Positions 8,170 through 16,831 of a DNA stretch of 64,000 nucleotides are shown here, piece by piece. The stretch's first letter is position 1; each line of letters begins with the position of its first letter. The notes beneath the pieces are model-generated. The model ran no database searches. It was not told the origin of the DNA and saw only the letters and a list, made by a program, of their open reading frames with translations. The stretch is from Methylobacterium nodulans ORS 2060 (GTDB taxonomy: Bacteria; Pseudomonadota; Alphaproteobacteria; Rhizobiales; Beijerinckiaceae): NCBI RefSeq assembly GCF_000022085.1, contig NC_011894.1, forward strand, positions 2,197,501 through 2,261,500. The letters are read 5' to 3'. The translations under genes were made by a program, and so were the position numbers.

Positions 8170-8502
8170 ATGAATACGCTCATCCCGTGCACCAGCGGAT
8201 GGTCAGCCGTCGAGATGGACTACTGTACCGCTGGCAGCATCCCGTTCATCAAAGTCTCCGGCCTGGTCCAAACCGCCAAGGAGGACGAAGGGGTCTACCT
8301 CGACGAGGTCGTCCTGCCGGAAGTTGGTACCGATACGCTGGTGTTGTGCTTAAAAGGATCTCACTGTGCCATCGACGAGAAAACGGCCGTGCTTCGTGCC
8401 GTGAAGTTCAAGAAGGTGGAGAAGCACAGGAAGTACAACAAGGTTGTGATTCTCTGGAACGGTACGACGATCCACAGCCTAGGGATCGCTCGGCCGCTCT
8501 AG
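8170..8502 (+). CDS. Hypothetical protein
   Basis: A 110-residue protein starting MNTLIPCTSGWSAVEMDYCT. It has four Cys in the first 75 residues and a Lys-rich stretch (VKFKKVEKHRKYNKVVILWN) unusual for this Arg-dominated genome. AT content is above its surroundings. No family recognised. It is followed at once by an IS5-type transposase remnant on the opposite strand, so it may have arrived with mobile DNA. Confidence 0.45.
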   Translation: MNTLIPCTSGWSAVEMDYCTAGSIPFIKVSGLVQTAKEDEGVYLDEVVLPEVGTDTLVLCLKGSHCAIDEKTAVLRAVKFKKVEKHRKYNKVVILWNGTTIHSLGIARPL

Positions 8503-8515
8503 GGGCCGTTGACAA

Positions 8516-8640
8516 TCACCGCAGCGCCCTCCTGATGGCGGCGAGATAGATGAAAGACGCAAAGCTCTCATCTGTCTTGTCATAACGGGTCGCCACGCGG
8601 TGCGACTGCTTCAGATCGCAGAACAAGCACGCAGGCTAGA
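8516..8640 (-). pseudogene. IS5-family transposase, C-terminal remnant
   Basis: The minus strand reads HRVATRYDKTDESFASFIYL followed by AAIRRALR and a stop at 8516-8518. This is the highly conserved C-terminus of many IS5-family transposases (RVATRYDKT..SF..FI..A). Only about 40 residues remain and the DDE catalytic region is absent, so the element is dead. It is different from the intact IS at 37949-38872, which lacks this tail. Confidence 0.8.
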
Positions 8641-8647
8641 GCGAGCC

Positions 8648-8926
8648 TCACTTCACGTAGCCCTTGGCCTTCAGGTGCTCGGCCACCACCTCGCGAATGG
8701 GGCGTGGCGAGGCCTCCTGGCTCCGCCGGAACGGGTTCTGGACGGTGGTGCTTGCAGCGCCTGCGGCAGCGCTGGGCCGGCGGTCAGCAGGCACGTGCCG
8801 TGAGGACCAGGAGCCGCTTGGTGCAGCCCTCTGCCGGGCCTTCCACGTGGCCTCGCGCCACTCGTCCACGAGGGCTCGAAACGCCATTCCCGCCCGAGCC
8901 CGTTTCGTGTTGCATCCGTGTTGCAC
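8648..8926 (-). CDS. Possible hypothetical protein
   Basis: A 92-residue frame; a plausible start is the internal Met of MAFRALVDEWREATWKARQR. The C-terminus PRPIREVVAEHLKAKGYVK looks protein-like, the Ser/Ala-rich middle less so. No family recognised. It lies between the transposase remnant and the tRNA, where fragments of mobile elements are expected. Confidence 0.3.
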   Translation of the reverse strand: MQHGCNTKRARAGMAFRALVDEWREATWKARQRAAPSGSWSSRHVPADRRPSAAAGAASTTVQNPFRRSQEASPRPIREVVAEHLKAKGYVK

Positions 8927-8994
8927 GGAGCAACCGATGCCTGCCCGTAACCCATTGTAAATGCTGGGATCGTGTTGCAGGCGGTTGCAACACG
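8909..8994. repeat. Clustered CGTGTTGCA repeats
   Basis: CGTGTTGCA occurs twice in direct orientation near 8910-8930, and again at 8971-8979, where it forms a perfect 9-bp-arm inverted repeat with TGCAACACG at 8986-8994 (6-base loop). The cluster sits 60-150 bp beyond the 3' end of a tRNA gene. Function unknown; recombinase or regulator binding sites are possible. Confidence 0.6.
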
Positions 8995-9016
8995 GAATGG
9001 GCAGGGGAGGGACATG

Positions 9017-9053
9017 AAAATGCCCACTAAGTCATTGACCGAGCGGGCGTTTT
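9017..9053 (-). terminator. Terminator downstream of tRNA-Arg
   Basis: AAAATGCCC and GGGCGTTTT can pair over nine positions (one G-T). Read on the tRNA strand the stem ends in ATTTTC. It starts three bases beyond the tRNA CCA end, the right place for an intrinsic terminator. The loop is long (19 bases), so strength is uncertain. Confidence 0.5.
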
Positions 9054-9055
9054 AG

Positions 9056-9132
9056 TGGCGACCCCGGTAGGGCTCGAACCTACGACCTGCCGCTTAGAAG
9101 GCGGCTGCTCTATCCAGCTGAGCTACGGGGCC
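9056..9132 (-). tRNA. tRNA-Arg (anticodon TCT)
   Basis: A 77-base cloverleaf on the minus strand: acceptor GGCCCCG paired with CGGGGTC (one G-T), D arm GCTC/GAGC, anticodon stem GCCGC/GCGGC with loop CTTCTAA, T arm GTAGG/CCTAC around TTCGAGC, discriminator G and an encoded CCA. The anticodon TCT reads AGA, a rare codon in such GC-rich genomes. tRNA genes for rare Arg codons are frequent integration sites; an IS remnant and short repeats lie beyond its 3' end. Confidence 0.97.
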
Positions 9133-9569
9133 GGCGCCGAATCCCTGGTAGCAAGCCCCTCCGCGGGCGTCCACAAGAGACTCTTCCGACAGGCGTTTCC
9201 CCTCTGTCAATCAGCGTTCAAAAGGGACCCAGGATTGGAGTGGGCCCCTCGAGGCGGACGGATCGGAATTGAAGGATTGACCGTGATTGGTCCTGACCTG
9301 CGAAAGTGGTCCGGGGTGCATCCATGCCCTGGCCCGCGAGGTCGGCCGGGTGATGGCCGGGCGGAGATCGCCGGAGCTATCATCGCCCCGGACACCGGGT
9401 CCCGAACGGCGGCGCTGGGGCTGTCCTTCGCCGAGAGCCTCGAGCGCCGGGCACGGGGAGGCGTTGGGCGACCCCGTCGTCACAGGCCCGACTCAAACCA
9501 ACCGCAACGATGCCGTCCTGGGCGTCCGACCCGGTCCAGCAGAGGCGGCCTGACAAGGCCGAACCCACC
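9133..9569. other. Gap of about 440 bp, nothing recognised
   Basis: Divergent region between tRNA-Arg and pyruvate kinase. No supported gene or repeat seen; the promoter of pyk should be near its right end. Confidence 0.4.
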
Positions 9570-10982
9570 ATGCGCCGTCACCGCCGTGCCAAGATCGTCG
9601 CCACCGTGGGCCCCGCGAGTGCGGCGCCCGATAAGCTGCGGGCCCTGTTCCTCGCGGGCGTCGACACCTTCCGCCTGAACTTCAGCCATGGCCTGCAGGA
9701 GGACCATGCCCGGGTCCATGCCGCCATCCGGGCGCTGGAACAGGAGGTCGGCCGCCCGATCGGCATCCTGCAGGACCTGCAGGGGCCCAAGATCCGGATC
9801 GGCACCGTCAAGGACGGCCGGCTCGAGCTTGCGGCGGGCGAGACCGTGCGCTTCGTGCTCGCGGGCAGCGAGGGCGACCAGCAGGCCATCCCGCTGCGCC
9901 ACCCGGAGATCTTCGCGGCCGCCGCGCCGGGCCAGGATCTGCTGATCGACGACGGCCGGGTGCGGGTGCGGGTGGTTGGTCTCGAAGCCGACGCGCTCAC
10001 CGCGGAGGTGATCACCGGCGGGCCGATCTCCAACCGCAAGGGCGTCAACCTGCCGGGCACCCTGCTCGACCTCTCGCCGCTGACGCCCAAGGATCGGGCG
10101 GATCTCGCCTTCGGGCTGGAGCTGGGCGTCGACTGGGTCGCGCTCTCCTTCGTGCAGAAGCCCTCCGACCTGGTGGAGGCGCGCGCGCTGATCGGGGAGC
10201 GCGCCGGCATCATGGCCAAGATCGAGAAGCCGCAGGCGCTGGAGCGGCTCGAGGACATCATCCGGCTGTCCGATGCCGTGATGGTGGCGCGCGGCGATCT
10301 CGGCGTGGAGATCCCGCACGAGGAGGTGCCGGGCCGCCAGAAGGAGCTGATCCGGGCCTGCCGGCTGGCGGTCAAACCGGTGGTGGTGGCAACCCAGATG
10401 CTCGACTCGATGGTGGCGGCGCCGGCCCCGACCCGGGCCGAGGCCTCGGACGTGGCCACCGCGATCTACGACGGGGCGGATGCGGTGATGCTCTCGGCGG
10501 AGTCGGCCACCGGGCGCTATCCGGTCGAGGCGGTGGCGATGATGGACCGGATCATCCGCAGCGTGGAGGGGCACAAGCTGTACCGCTCGATCGTCGCGGC
10601 CTCCGAGCCCGTCGTGGAAGAAACCCCGCCGCATGCGGTGGCGACGGCCACGGCGACGCTGGCCGAGGCGGTGCAGGCCAGCGCGATCGTGACCTACACG
10701 ACCAGCGGCACGACCACGGCGCGGGTTGCGCGCAAGCGGCCGGCGGTGCCGATCCTGGCGCTGACCCCGAGCCTGGCGACGGCGCGGCGGCTGTGCCTGA
10801 TGTGGGGGGCGCACAGCGTGCACACGGACGACGTCGATTCCTACGAGGAGATGACGAGCAAGGCCGCGCACGCGGCGCAGCAGGAAGGGTTCGCCCAGGC
10901 CAACGACCTCGTCATCACCACGGCCGGCATTCCCTTCCACACTGCTGGAAACACCAACAACATCCGTGTGATCCAGATCTGA
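9570..10982 (+). CDS. pyk: Pyruvate kinase
   Basis: A 470-residue cytoplasmic enzyme converting phosphoenolpyruvate and ADP to pyruvate and ATP. It starts MRRHRRAKIVATVGPAS, has the substrate loop FRLNFSHG, the catalytic lysine segment IMAKIEKPQALE, the metal-binding MVARGDLGVEIPHEEVPGRQ and VATQMLDSM. Length matches bacterial pyruvate kinases. The frame extends upstream, but the ATG at 9570 fits the family N-terminus. The C-terminal allosteric domain ends GIPFHTAGNTNNIRVIQI. It stands alone, flanked by repeat-filled spacers. Confidence 0.97.
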   Translation: MRRHRRAKIVATVGPASAAPDKLRALFLAGVDTFRLNFSHGLQEDHARVHAAIRALEQEVGRPIGILQDLQGPKIRIGTVKDGRLELAAGETVRFVLAGSEGDQQAIPLRHPEIFAAAAPGQDLLIDDGRVRVRVVGLEADALTAEVITGGPISNRKGVNLPGTLLDLSPLTPKDRADLAFGLELGVDWVALSFVQKPSDLVEARALIGERAGIMAKIEKPQALERLEDIIRLSDAVMVARGDLGVEIPHEEVPGRQKELIRACRLAVKPVVVATQMLDSMVAAPAPTRAEASDVATAIYDGADAVMLSAESATGRYPVEAVAMMDRIIRSVEGHKLYRSIVAASEPVVEETPPHAVATATATLAEAVQASAIVTYTTSGTTTARVARKRPAVPILALTPSLATARRLCLMWGAHSVHTDDVDSYEEMTSKAAHAAQQEGFAQANDLVITTAGIPFHTAGNTNNIRVIQI

Positions 10983-11037
10983 ATCAAAACCGGCTCTGCG
11001 GGCGAGATGGAGCATGCGACGCCGAGGCGCTCGCTCC

Positions 11038-11204
11038 GTCTCGATCGAACCTGAGGTGCGTGGAGGCCACCCTGCTCCTCATGCCGAGGTGGCGGCAATC
11101 GAAGAGCGCCCAGCATCTTGCAATAGTTATAATAGCGCTCTGGAATTAAGGTGCTCAGCATAAGGAGCGGGGCGGCTTCCACGGACCTCAGGTTCGATTG
11201 AGAC
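11038..11204. repeat. Dispersed inverted repeat, family B copy 1
   Basis: Outer arms GTCTCGATCGAACCTGAGGT and ACCTCAGGTTCGATTGAGAC are inverse with one mismatch. Inside follow a GTGGAGGCCACC/GGCGGCTTCCAC pair and CTCCTCATGC/GCATAAGGAG. Related copies are at 16832-16994 and 52344-52574, with an arm fragment near 27150-27200. The shared core is CTCATGCTGAGGTG / CACCTCAGCATGAG. Confidence 0.8.
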
Positions 11205-11254
11205 CGCGGCAGCCCAGGCGAGGGTGTCTGCCTGACACGTCCGGAGACGATCGA

Positions 11255-11340
11255 TGATCGCCTCGCCCGGCCTCCCATCGCCCGCTCTCCCTTTCCCGGG
11301 CGCATTCCGCTGACGCTGCAGTCGTCCGGGACAGAGGAAG
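11255..11340 (+). repeat. Dispersed repeat, family C fragment
   Basis: Contains CGCCCGCTCTCCCTTTCCCG, GGGCGCATTCCGCTGACGCTGC and GTCGTCCGGGACAG, blocks also found in the copies at 22165-22338 and 46262-46497, here shortened. Confidence 0.6.
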
Positions 11341-11460
11341 CGGGAAGGGGCGGAGACCCTGCGATCCGGTCTGCGAATGCTCGTTCGGAGACCGCCTCAT
11401 CGCGCTCCTTAAGCGAAGCCGACATTCGCATGGCGCAGCCATCAACCGGATGTCGGATGA

Positions 11461-11573
11461 GTTCACCATCGGCCTTGCCGACCCTGGCCGATGAAACCGC
11501 CGCTGCCCCAGAAGGAAGCGCTCATTCAGCCGCGGTTTCATCCGTCAGGGTCGGCAAGGCCGACGGTGAACCC
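11461..11573. repeat. Large imperfect hairpin beyond nnrS
   Basis: The left arm reads GTTCACCATCGGCCTTGCCG then ACCCTGGCCGATGAAACCGC; the right arm holds the complement (GCGGTTTCATCCGTCAGGGT then CGGCAAGGCCGACGGTGAAC). Arms of about 45 bases around a 22-base loop. It begins 12 bp beyond the nnrS stop codon, so it may end or protect the nnrS transcript. Confidence 0.75.
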
Positions 11574-11584
11574 ACCTGTTTCCG

Positions 11585-12763
11585 TCACTTGGCCTTGGGC
11601 CCGGTCAATACGCCCCAGTAGGCGGCCGCAAAGCCCAGGAACGCCGCGGCCCACAGCGCCCCGGCGACGGGCAGGAGGACGCCGAACCAGGCCGGATGGA
11701 TCGAGGCGCAGATGCGCGCCAGCACCGACGCGGTGACGACGGCGTAGACGGCCTGGATTGCCGGTGACGCGACCAGGGGGCGGCCGGTATGCCCGAGGCT
11801 CGCGCGCGACATGACGGCGAGCGTCATGACCCCGATGGCTCCCCCGGACCAGGCATGGATGCCGGCTCCGGGCGGCACGAGCCCGAGCGCGGCAAGGCCG
11901 ACCAGGATGAAGCCCAGGGGGACGAAGCCGTAGGCGACGTGCAGGATCAGGACGAGGCGGTCGCGCCAGGTGCGGTCCCCGGCCCAGCGGGCGAGGCGCG
12001 CGGCCTGCAGCAGCCCCGAGGCGACGAGCGCGGCACCGGTCACGGCTCGGTCCGGCGCGGCGACCCAAGCGGCGAGCGCGGCGATCGCGAAGGCCATCGA
12101 GACCACGTCGAAGCTGCCGACCGGTGCGGGCAGCCGCCCCGGATTCTCGCGGGACAGCCAATTCCGGGTGAAGCTCGGCACGATGCGGCCGCCGATCAGC
12201 ATGACAAGCACCAGCGTCGCGGCGATGCCGATCCGGGTGCCGTACTCCGCCAAGCCCCGGACATGCGCCTCCGCGTGGAAGAGTGCGTTGCCGCAAAGGA
12301 GCACGCCGAGAACGGCGAGGACCTTCAGGTTCCGCCAGTTGCGGCCGGCGACGATCTCGCGGGCAACCGCGGCGGTCAGGAGCAGGAGGAACGACAGGTC
12401 GGTCAGCGCGGCGGGGAGCCAGCCGATTCCGGCCGATGATCCGACCGCGATCCGCCCGGCCGCCCATGTGGCGACGAGGACGAGGAGAGGAAGGCCCTGG
12501 AGCGGCAGCCGGCCGGTCCAGTTCGGGACCGCCGTCAGCAGGAAGCCGGCCACGACCGCGCCGACATAGCCGTAGAGCATCTCGTGGACGTGCCAGTCCC
12601 GCGCCGCGAAGGCAGTCGGCAGCATCAGGTCGCCGCTGAACATCGGTAGCCAAGCGAGCACCGCCAGGCCGGCATACAGGGAGGCCAGCAGGAAGAAGGG
12701 CCGGAAACCGTAGGACAGGATCGGGGGCCCGTCATAGGGACGAAGCCGCGGGATCGGAGCCAT
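11585..12763 (-). CDS. nnrS: NnrS family heme-copper membrane protein
   Basis: A 392-residue polytopic protein with about twelve hydrophobic segments. The start MAPIPRLRPYDGPPILSYGF and RPFFLL, and the histidine motif RDWHVHEMLYGYVGAVVAGF are NnrS hallmarks, as are LTAVPNWTGR and GRIVPSFTRNWL. NnrS proteins bind heme and copper and relieve nitric-oxide stress in the membrane; they belong to NO regulons of denitrifiers. The Met at 12763 fits the family better than the longer frame. An FNR-type box 90 bp upstream (12853-12866) is shared with the divergent DUF59 gene. Confidence 0.93.
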   Translation of the reverse strand: MAPIPRLRPYDGPPILSYGFRPFFLLASLYAGLAVLAWLPMFSGDLMLPTAFAARDWHVHEMLYGYVGAVVAGFLLTAVPNWTGRLPLQGLPLLVLVATWAAGRIAVGSSAGIGWLPAALTDLSFLLLLTAAVAREIVAGRNWRNLKVLAVLGVLLCGNALFHAEAHVRGLAEYGTRIGIAATLVLVMLIGGRIVPSFTRNWLSRENPGRLPAPVGSFDVVSMAFAIAALAAWVAAPDRAVTGAALVASGLLQAARLARWAGDRTWRDRLVLILHVAYGFVPLGFILVGLAALGLVPPGAGIHAWSGGAIGVMTLAVMSRASLGHTGRPLVASPAIQAVYAVVTASVLARICASIHPAWFGVLLPVAGALWAAAFLGFAAAYWGVLTGPKAK

Positions 12764-12852
12764 CGTCTGCTTCCCCGTCGCGGTGAGCCGCCATGGCGCC
12801 ACGAGGCGCCGGCGGCAGCCTGCACGCTAACAGGCGGGATGGCGGGGCGGGT

Positions 12853-12866
12853 TTGACTCAGATCAA
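12853..12866. promoter_or_regulatory. FNR/FixK-type box, nnrS and DUF59 gene
   Basis: TTGACTCAGATCAA, one mismatch from TTGAT-N4-ATCAA. It lies 90 bp from the nnrS start and 61 bp from the divergent start at 12927; a class II promoter placed at -41.5 is possible in both directions. Confidence 0.75.
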
Positions 12867-12926
12867 GGCCGGGGCCGGCGCGCGTCACATCCTGGGGAGA
12901 GTCCACGAGCGGACGGGGGCTTGGCG

Positions 12927-13331
12927 ATGCTATCATGGTTGAGGGACCGCGCGGCGCGGCACCTGCCCGGACAGGCCGCCGGGAACGCCGACGCTGCCGC
13001 CAGCGAGGATCCTGCTCCCCTCGATCCCGAGGTGCTGGACTGCCTCATGGACCTGGTCGACCCGGAGGTCGGCGTCAGCGTGGTCCATCTCGGCCTCGTC
13101 TACCGGGCCGTTCGGACGCCCGGGCGGATCGAGGTCGACCTGACGCTGACGACGCGGACCTGCCCGCTCGGCGCGGTGCTCGTGGAGGGCGCCCGCGAGC
13201 ACCTCAGGCACCGCTTCAACGATTGCCTGACCCTCGCCGTGAGGCTCGTCTGGAGCCCGACCTGGACCCCCGACCGGATCACCGATCAGGGCCTGGCGCT
13301 CCTCGGCCATCCGCCCCGGCACCTGTCCTGA
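12927..13331 (+). CDS. DUF59/MIP18-family Fe-S assembly-like protein
   Basis: A 134-residue protein. From residue 33 it shows the MIP18/SufT/PaaD fold signature: PLDPEVLDCLMDLVDPEVGV, then HLGLVYRA, LTLTTRTCPLG with the conserved Cys, and VRLVWSPTWTPDRIT. Family members help insert Fe-S clusters into target proteins. GGGGG lies about eight bases before the ATG. It is divergent from nnrS and upstream of hemA, both of which have FNR-type boxes, suggesting a job in maturing metalloproteins made under low oxygen. The target is inferred only. Confidence 0.8.
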   Translation: MLSWLRDRAARHLPGQAAGNADAAASEDPAPLDPEVLDCLMDLVDPEVGVSVVHLGLVYRAVRTPGRIEVDLTLTTRTCPLGAVLVEGAREHLRHRFNDCLTLAVRLVWSPTWTPDRITDQGLALLGHPPRHLS

Positions 13332-13385
13332 CGGGCGGCGCCGGCGGCAGGCGCCCCGCGGCATCGCGTGTCATGGATCGGTGGG

Positions 13386-13399
13386 TTGATCGAGATCAA
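13386..13399 (+). promoter_or_regulatory. FNR/FixK-type box, hemA
   Basis: TTGATCGAGATCAA, a perfect consensus. Its centre is 135 bp before the hemA start, giving a class II start site near 13434 and a leader of about 95 bases. Confidence 0.85.
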
Positions 13400-13527
13400 C
13401 GCTGGCCGGCTTCGCGACGGGCAGGGTCAAGACGGGTTGCCCGGCCGGATGCGCTCGCCGGTGCGGCCGCCTTGCCGGGAATTCCGCTCCTGTCGAGCGG
13501 CCGGGACGCCAAGCCGAGGACACCACC

Positions 13528-14829
13528 ATGACACATGCCTGCGCGTCTGCCACGACGGCCCGCCTCGCCGCCTTGTGCGGCGGCAGGAGCGGTCCCGACT
13601 ACCAGGCCATTTTCCGGGGCGCGCTTGATCGACTGCACGGCGAGCGGCGCTACCGGGTCTTTGCCGATATCGAGCGCATCGCCGGCCGCTTTCCGGCGGC
13701 GCGCTGGCGCCAGCCGGACGGCTCGAGCCGCGAGATCACGGTGTGGTGCTCGAACGACTATCTGGGCATGGGCCAGCACCCGGCGGTGGTGCAGGCCCTC
13801 ACCGAGACCGCCCGGCGCTGCGGGGTCGGCGCGGGCGGCACCCGCAACATCGCGGGCACCACCTCGCCGCTGGTCGATCTGGAGCGCGAGCTGGCCGACC
13901 TGCACGGCAAGGAGGCGGCCCTGGTCTTCACCTCGGGCTACGTCTCCAACCAGACCGGCATCGCCACCCTGGCCCGGCTGATCCCGCACTGCCTGATCCT
14001 GTCGGACGCCTACAACCACAACTCGATGATCGAGGGCGTGCGCCAGTCCGGCTGCGAGAAGAAGATCTTTCGCCACAACGACCTCGGCCATCTCGAGGCG
14101 CTGCTGCGCGAGGCGGGCGCGCGGCCCAAGCTGATCGTGTTCGAGAGCGTCTACTCGATGGACGGCGACGTGGCGCCGATCGGCGCGATCTGCGACCTGG
14201 CCGAGCGCTACGGGGCGCTGACCTATATCGACGAGGTGCACGCGGTCGGGCTGTACGGGCCGCGCGGGGCCGGCATCGCCGAGCGGGACGGGGTGATGCA
14301 CCGCCTCGACGTGATCGAGGGCACGCTGGCCAAGGGCTTCGGGGTGGTGGGCGGCTACATCAGCGGCACGGCGGCGATGTGCGACGCGGTGCGCAGCCAT
14401 GCGCCGGGCTTCATCTTCACCACCGCGCTGCCGCCGGCCATCGCGGCGGCGGCGAGTGCCTCGATCCGGCACCTGAAGCGGTCGGGCGCGGAGCGCGAGG
14501 CGCATCAGCGGCAGGCGGCGCGCACCAAGGCGGCGCTGGCGGCGGCGGGGCTGCCGGTGCGGGCGACCGAGACGCATATCGTGCCGGTGATGGTGGGCGA
14601 TGCCGAGCGCTGCAAGGCGGCGGCGGACCGGCTGCTGGAGCGGCACGGCATCTACATCCAGCCGATCAACTATCCGACCGTGCCGCGCGGCACCGAGCGC
14701 CTGCGCATCACGCCGACCCCGTTCCATGACGAGGCGCAGATCGCCCGCCTGACCGAGGCGCTGCTCGAGGTGTGGCAGGCCCTCGACCTCCCCCGCGCCG
14801 GCACCCCCGTCGTCGAAGCCGCCGCGTGA
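13528..14829 (+). CDS. hemA: 5-aminolevulinate synthase
   Basis: A 433-residue PLP enzyme condensing glycine and succinyl-CoA to 5-aminolevulinate, the first step of tetrapyrrole synthesis in alphaproteobacteria. Motifs: [44 protein letters not shown] (PLP-ring Asp near 235) and [14 protein letters not shown], whose lysine (residue 269) forms the Schiff base; most homologues have GTLGKAFG there. Its FNR box and position between NO-response genes mark it as a low-oxygen copy serving heme-rich oxidases and, perhaps, cobalamin. It overlaps the next gene by one base. Confidence 0.95.
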   Translation: MTHACASATTARLAALCGGRSGPDYQAIFRGALDRLHGERRYRVFADIERIAGRFPAARWRQPDGSSREITVWCSNDYLGMGQHPAVVQALTETARRCGVGAGGTRNIAGTTSPLVDLERELADLHGKEAALVFTSGYVSNQTGIATLARLIPHCLILSDAYNHNSMIEGVRQSGCEKKIFRHNDLGHLEALLREAGARPKLIVFESVYSMDGDVAPIGAICDLAERYGALTYIDEVHAVGLYGPRGAGIAERDGVMHRLDVIEGTLAKGFGVVGGYISGTAAMCDAVRSHAPGFIFTTALPPAIAAAASASIRHLKRSGAEREAHQRQAARTKAALAAAGLPVRATETHIVPVMVGDAERCKAAADRLLERHGIYIQPINYPTVPRGTERLRITPTPFHDEAQIARLTEALLEVWQALDLPRAGTPVVEAAA

Positions 14830-15962
14830 TGGTCCCGCATCCGGGCGCGGACTCCCGCGCTCCTGCGCGCCCGGCCGAGTTCGCGCTGTCCCGCCTGCCC
14901 ATCCTCGCATCGGCTGCGGCGGCCTTGCTCGCCGGGCTCTGCGCGGGTCTGTGGCGCCTGGGCTGGGACCTGCCCCATGGAGCGTCCCTCGCCGAACTCC
15001 ACGGCCCGCTCCTGATCTCCGGCGTGTTCGGCACCCTGGTCGGGCTGGAGCGGGCCGTCGCGCTCGGACGCGCCTGGGCCTATGCGGGACCCATCCTGTC
15101 CGGGGCCGGGACGGTCGCGCTTCTCGCCGGCGCACCGGCCACGGCCGGCGGCTGGACCTATGTCGCGGCAGCCTCCGTCCTCACGGCCGCTTCGCTCCTG
15201 GCCCTGCGCCAGCAGCCCGCCGCGTTCACCGGCTCGCTCGCGGCAGGCGCCGCGGCATGGCTTGTCGGCAGCCTGCTCTGGGCTCGCGGCGCCGCGATCC
15301 CCGATCTGGCGGGATGGTGGCTCGCCTTCCTGGTCCTGACCATTGCGGGGGAGCGCCTGGAACTCAGCCGGCTCCTGCCGCGCAGGCGCGGCAGCCTCCC
15401 GCTCTATCTGCTCGCGGCCGGCCTCCTCCTGGCTGGCGTCGCCCAGAGCCTGATCGTCGCCACGGGCGCCCGGCTCTCGGGCCTCGGCCTCGTCGCGCTC
15501 ACGACATGGCTCGCTCGGCACGACGTCGCCACCCGAAGCATCCGGGGCCGGGGGCAGGCCCGCTTCATGGCCGCCTGCATGCTCGCCGGCTATGTCTGGC
15601 TCGGCGCTGCGGGCCTGCTTCTCGTCGCGCAACCGCCGGGCGAGGCCATCTTCGGGTACGACATGGCCCTGCACGCGGTCCTGATCGGGTTCGTGCTGTC
15701 GATGGTGTTCGGGCACGCCTTGATCATCCTGCCGGCGGTGGCCCGAATCCGGGTCCGTTACGCCCCCGTCCTCTACATTCCGCTGGTCCTGCTGCATGCC
15801 TCGGTGGCGCTCCGGGTCGGCGCAGACCTCTTCGCATGGGGTTCCGGTCGTCGCTGGAGCGGGGTGATCACCGGCCTGGCCCTCCTGGGCTTCGTCCTCG
15901 CCGTCATCGCAGCGGCCGCGGCGAGGCCGCGGGGTCGCGAAGCCTCGGGGGCGGCCGCATGA
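14829..15962 (+). CDS. Polytopic membrane protein, NnrS-like
   Basis: A 377-residue integral membrane protein with about ten to twelve hydrophobic segments. Its ATG overlaps the hemA stop and its stop overlaps the nnrU start, so translation is likely coupled. The segment ALHAVLIGFVLSMVFGHALI contains two histidines in transmembrane helices and resembles the heme/copper-ligand helices of NnrS-type proteins, but the overall sequence is distinct. A second His motif is AELHGPLLISGVFGT. Context (hemA, nnrU, nnrS) suggests a role in NO or heme-copper metabolism; the exact function is unknown. Confidence 0.75.
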   Translation: MVPHPGADSRAPARPAEFALSRLPILASAAAALLAGLCAGLWRLGWDLPHGASLAELHGPLLISGVFGTLVGLERAVALGRAWAYAGPILSGAGTVALLAGAPATAGGWTYVAAASVLTAASLLALRQQPAAFTGSLAAGAAAWLVGSLLWARGAAIPDLAGWWLAFLVLTIAGERLELSRLLPRRRGSLPLYLLAAGLLLAGVAQSLIVATGARLSGLGLVALTTWLARHDVATRSIRGRGQARFMAACMLAGYVWLGAAGLLLVAQPPGEAIFGYDMALHAVLIGFVLSMVFGHALIILPAVARIRVRYAPVLYIPLVLLHASVALRVGADLFAWGSGRRWSGVITGLALLGFVLAVIAAAAARPRGREASGAAA

Positions 15963-16651
15963 TCGAGTTCGCCGTGGCCCTGGCCGCCTTCCTGGCGGCC
16001 CATTCGATTCCGGCCCTTCCGAGCGTGCGAGGCCGGCTCGTCGCGCTCCTGGGACGGGTTCCATACCTCGCCGCATATTCCGTCCTGTCGCTCGTCCTGC
16101 TCGCATGGCTGGTCGATGCCGCGCGGCGTGCCGACACGGTCACGCTGTGGGAGCCGGCGCGATGGCAATGGTGCGTGACCCTCGCCCTCATGCCGTTCGC
16201 CCTGTTCTTCCTGACTTCCGGCCTGTTCGCGGCGAATCCGCTATCCGTGTCGCTCCGCTCCGGTGCGAAGCCGGGCGCGATCGTCGCCATCACCCGCCAT
16301 CCCCTGATCTGGGGCTTCCTGGTCTGGGCCGTCGCCCATATCCCGCCGAACGGCGATCTCGTCTCGGTCGTGCTGTTCGGAGGCTTGGCGGCATTCTCGC
16401 TGGCCGGCCTCGTCCTGCTCGATGCGAAGGCGAAGCGGCGGCTCGGTGCGGAGCGCTGGCGGGCGATGAGCCAAGCTACCTCGGTCGTCCCCTTCGCCGC
16501 CTTGCTGACCGGACGCGCGACCATCGGCCCGGCTCGCGCGCTGGTGGCCGCGGCGGTCCTGGCGATGGCCGTCTACGCCTGGTTCCTGGTGCAGGGCCAC
16601 GCACTCCTGATCGGCCCCGACCCGCTCGCGATGCTCCGGGCGCTGGATTGA
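15959..16651 (+). CDS. nnrU: NnrU family membrane protein
   Basis: A 230-residue protein with six to seven transmembrane helices. It has the NnrU pattern: N-terminal helix with AAHSIPALPSVRGRLVALLG, ITRHPLIWGFLVWAVAHIPP with conserved His-Pro and His, and NGDLVSVVLFGG. NnrU was found in the Rhodobacter nnr cluster and is needed for nitrite/NO reduction; it resembles methyltransferase-like isoprenylcysteine and NNMT membrane folds. It overlaps the previous gene by four bases (ATGA), making hemA, the membrane gene and nnrU one operon under the 13386 box. Confidence 0.9.
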   Translation: MIEFAVALAAFLAAHSIPALPSVRGRLVALLGRVPYLAAYSVLSLVLLAWLVDAARRADTVTLWEPARWQWCVTLALMPFALFFLTSGLFAANPLSVSLRSGAKPGAIVAITRHPLIWGFLVWAVAHIPPNGDLVSVVLFGGLAAFSLAGLVLLDAKAKRRLGAERWRAMSQATSVVPFAALLTGRATIGPARALVAAAVLAMAVYAWFLVQGHALLIGPDPLAMLRALD

Positions 16652-16770
16652 TCCCAACAGCCCGAGCTGCCGACGCATCGGCCGTCGACCCATCGCGAAA
16701 GGTCGATGCCAAGCCTCCGGCCGGGCGACCATTCGAGACCAGAACCAACGGTCATCGAGAAGGCCCATGA
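16652..16770 (+). repeat. Dispersed repeat, family A (diverged copy)
   Basis: Reads GATCCCAACAGCCCGAGCTG, GGCCGTCGACCCATC, GCCAAGCCTCCGGCCGGGCG, ATTCGAGACCAGAACCAACGG and TCAT, the same order of blocks as the better-preserved copy at 55258-55396. Starts directly at the nnrU stop. Confidence 0.6.
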
Positions 16771-16831
16771 GTTCGCCACCAGCTGGGCCGATCCCGACGG
16801 ATGAACCGGCGGAATGAGCGCTCCTTTCTGT

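Larger units (their letters stand above)
10983..11584. other. 600-bp spacer filled with dispersed repeats
   Basis: No gene on either strand. It consists largely of a family B repeat (11038-11204), a fragment of family C (11255-11340) and a large hairpin (11461-11573). Confidence 0.7.

Noticed and set aside
8909..8994. CRISPR array
   Set aside because: Repeats are 9 bp, not evenly spaced and partly inverted; no spacers of constant length and no cas genes. No CRISPR array was seen in the window.
9055..9678. 207-codon plus frame across the tRNA
   Set aside because: Starts inside the tRNA complement and ends inside pyk in another frame; not coding.
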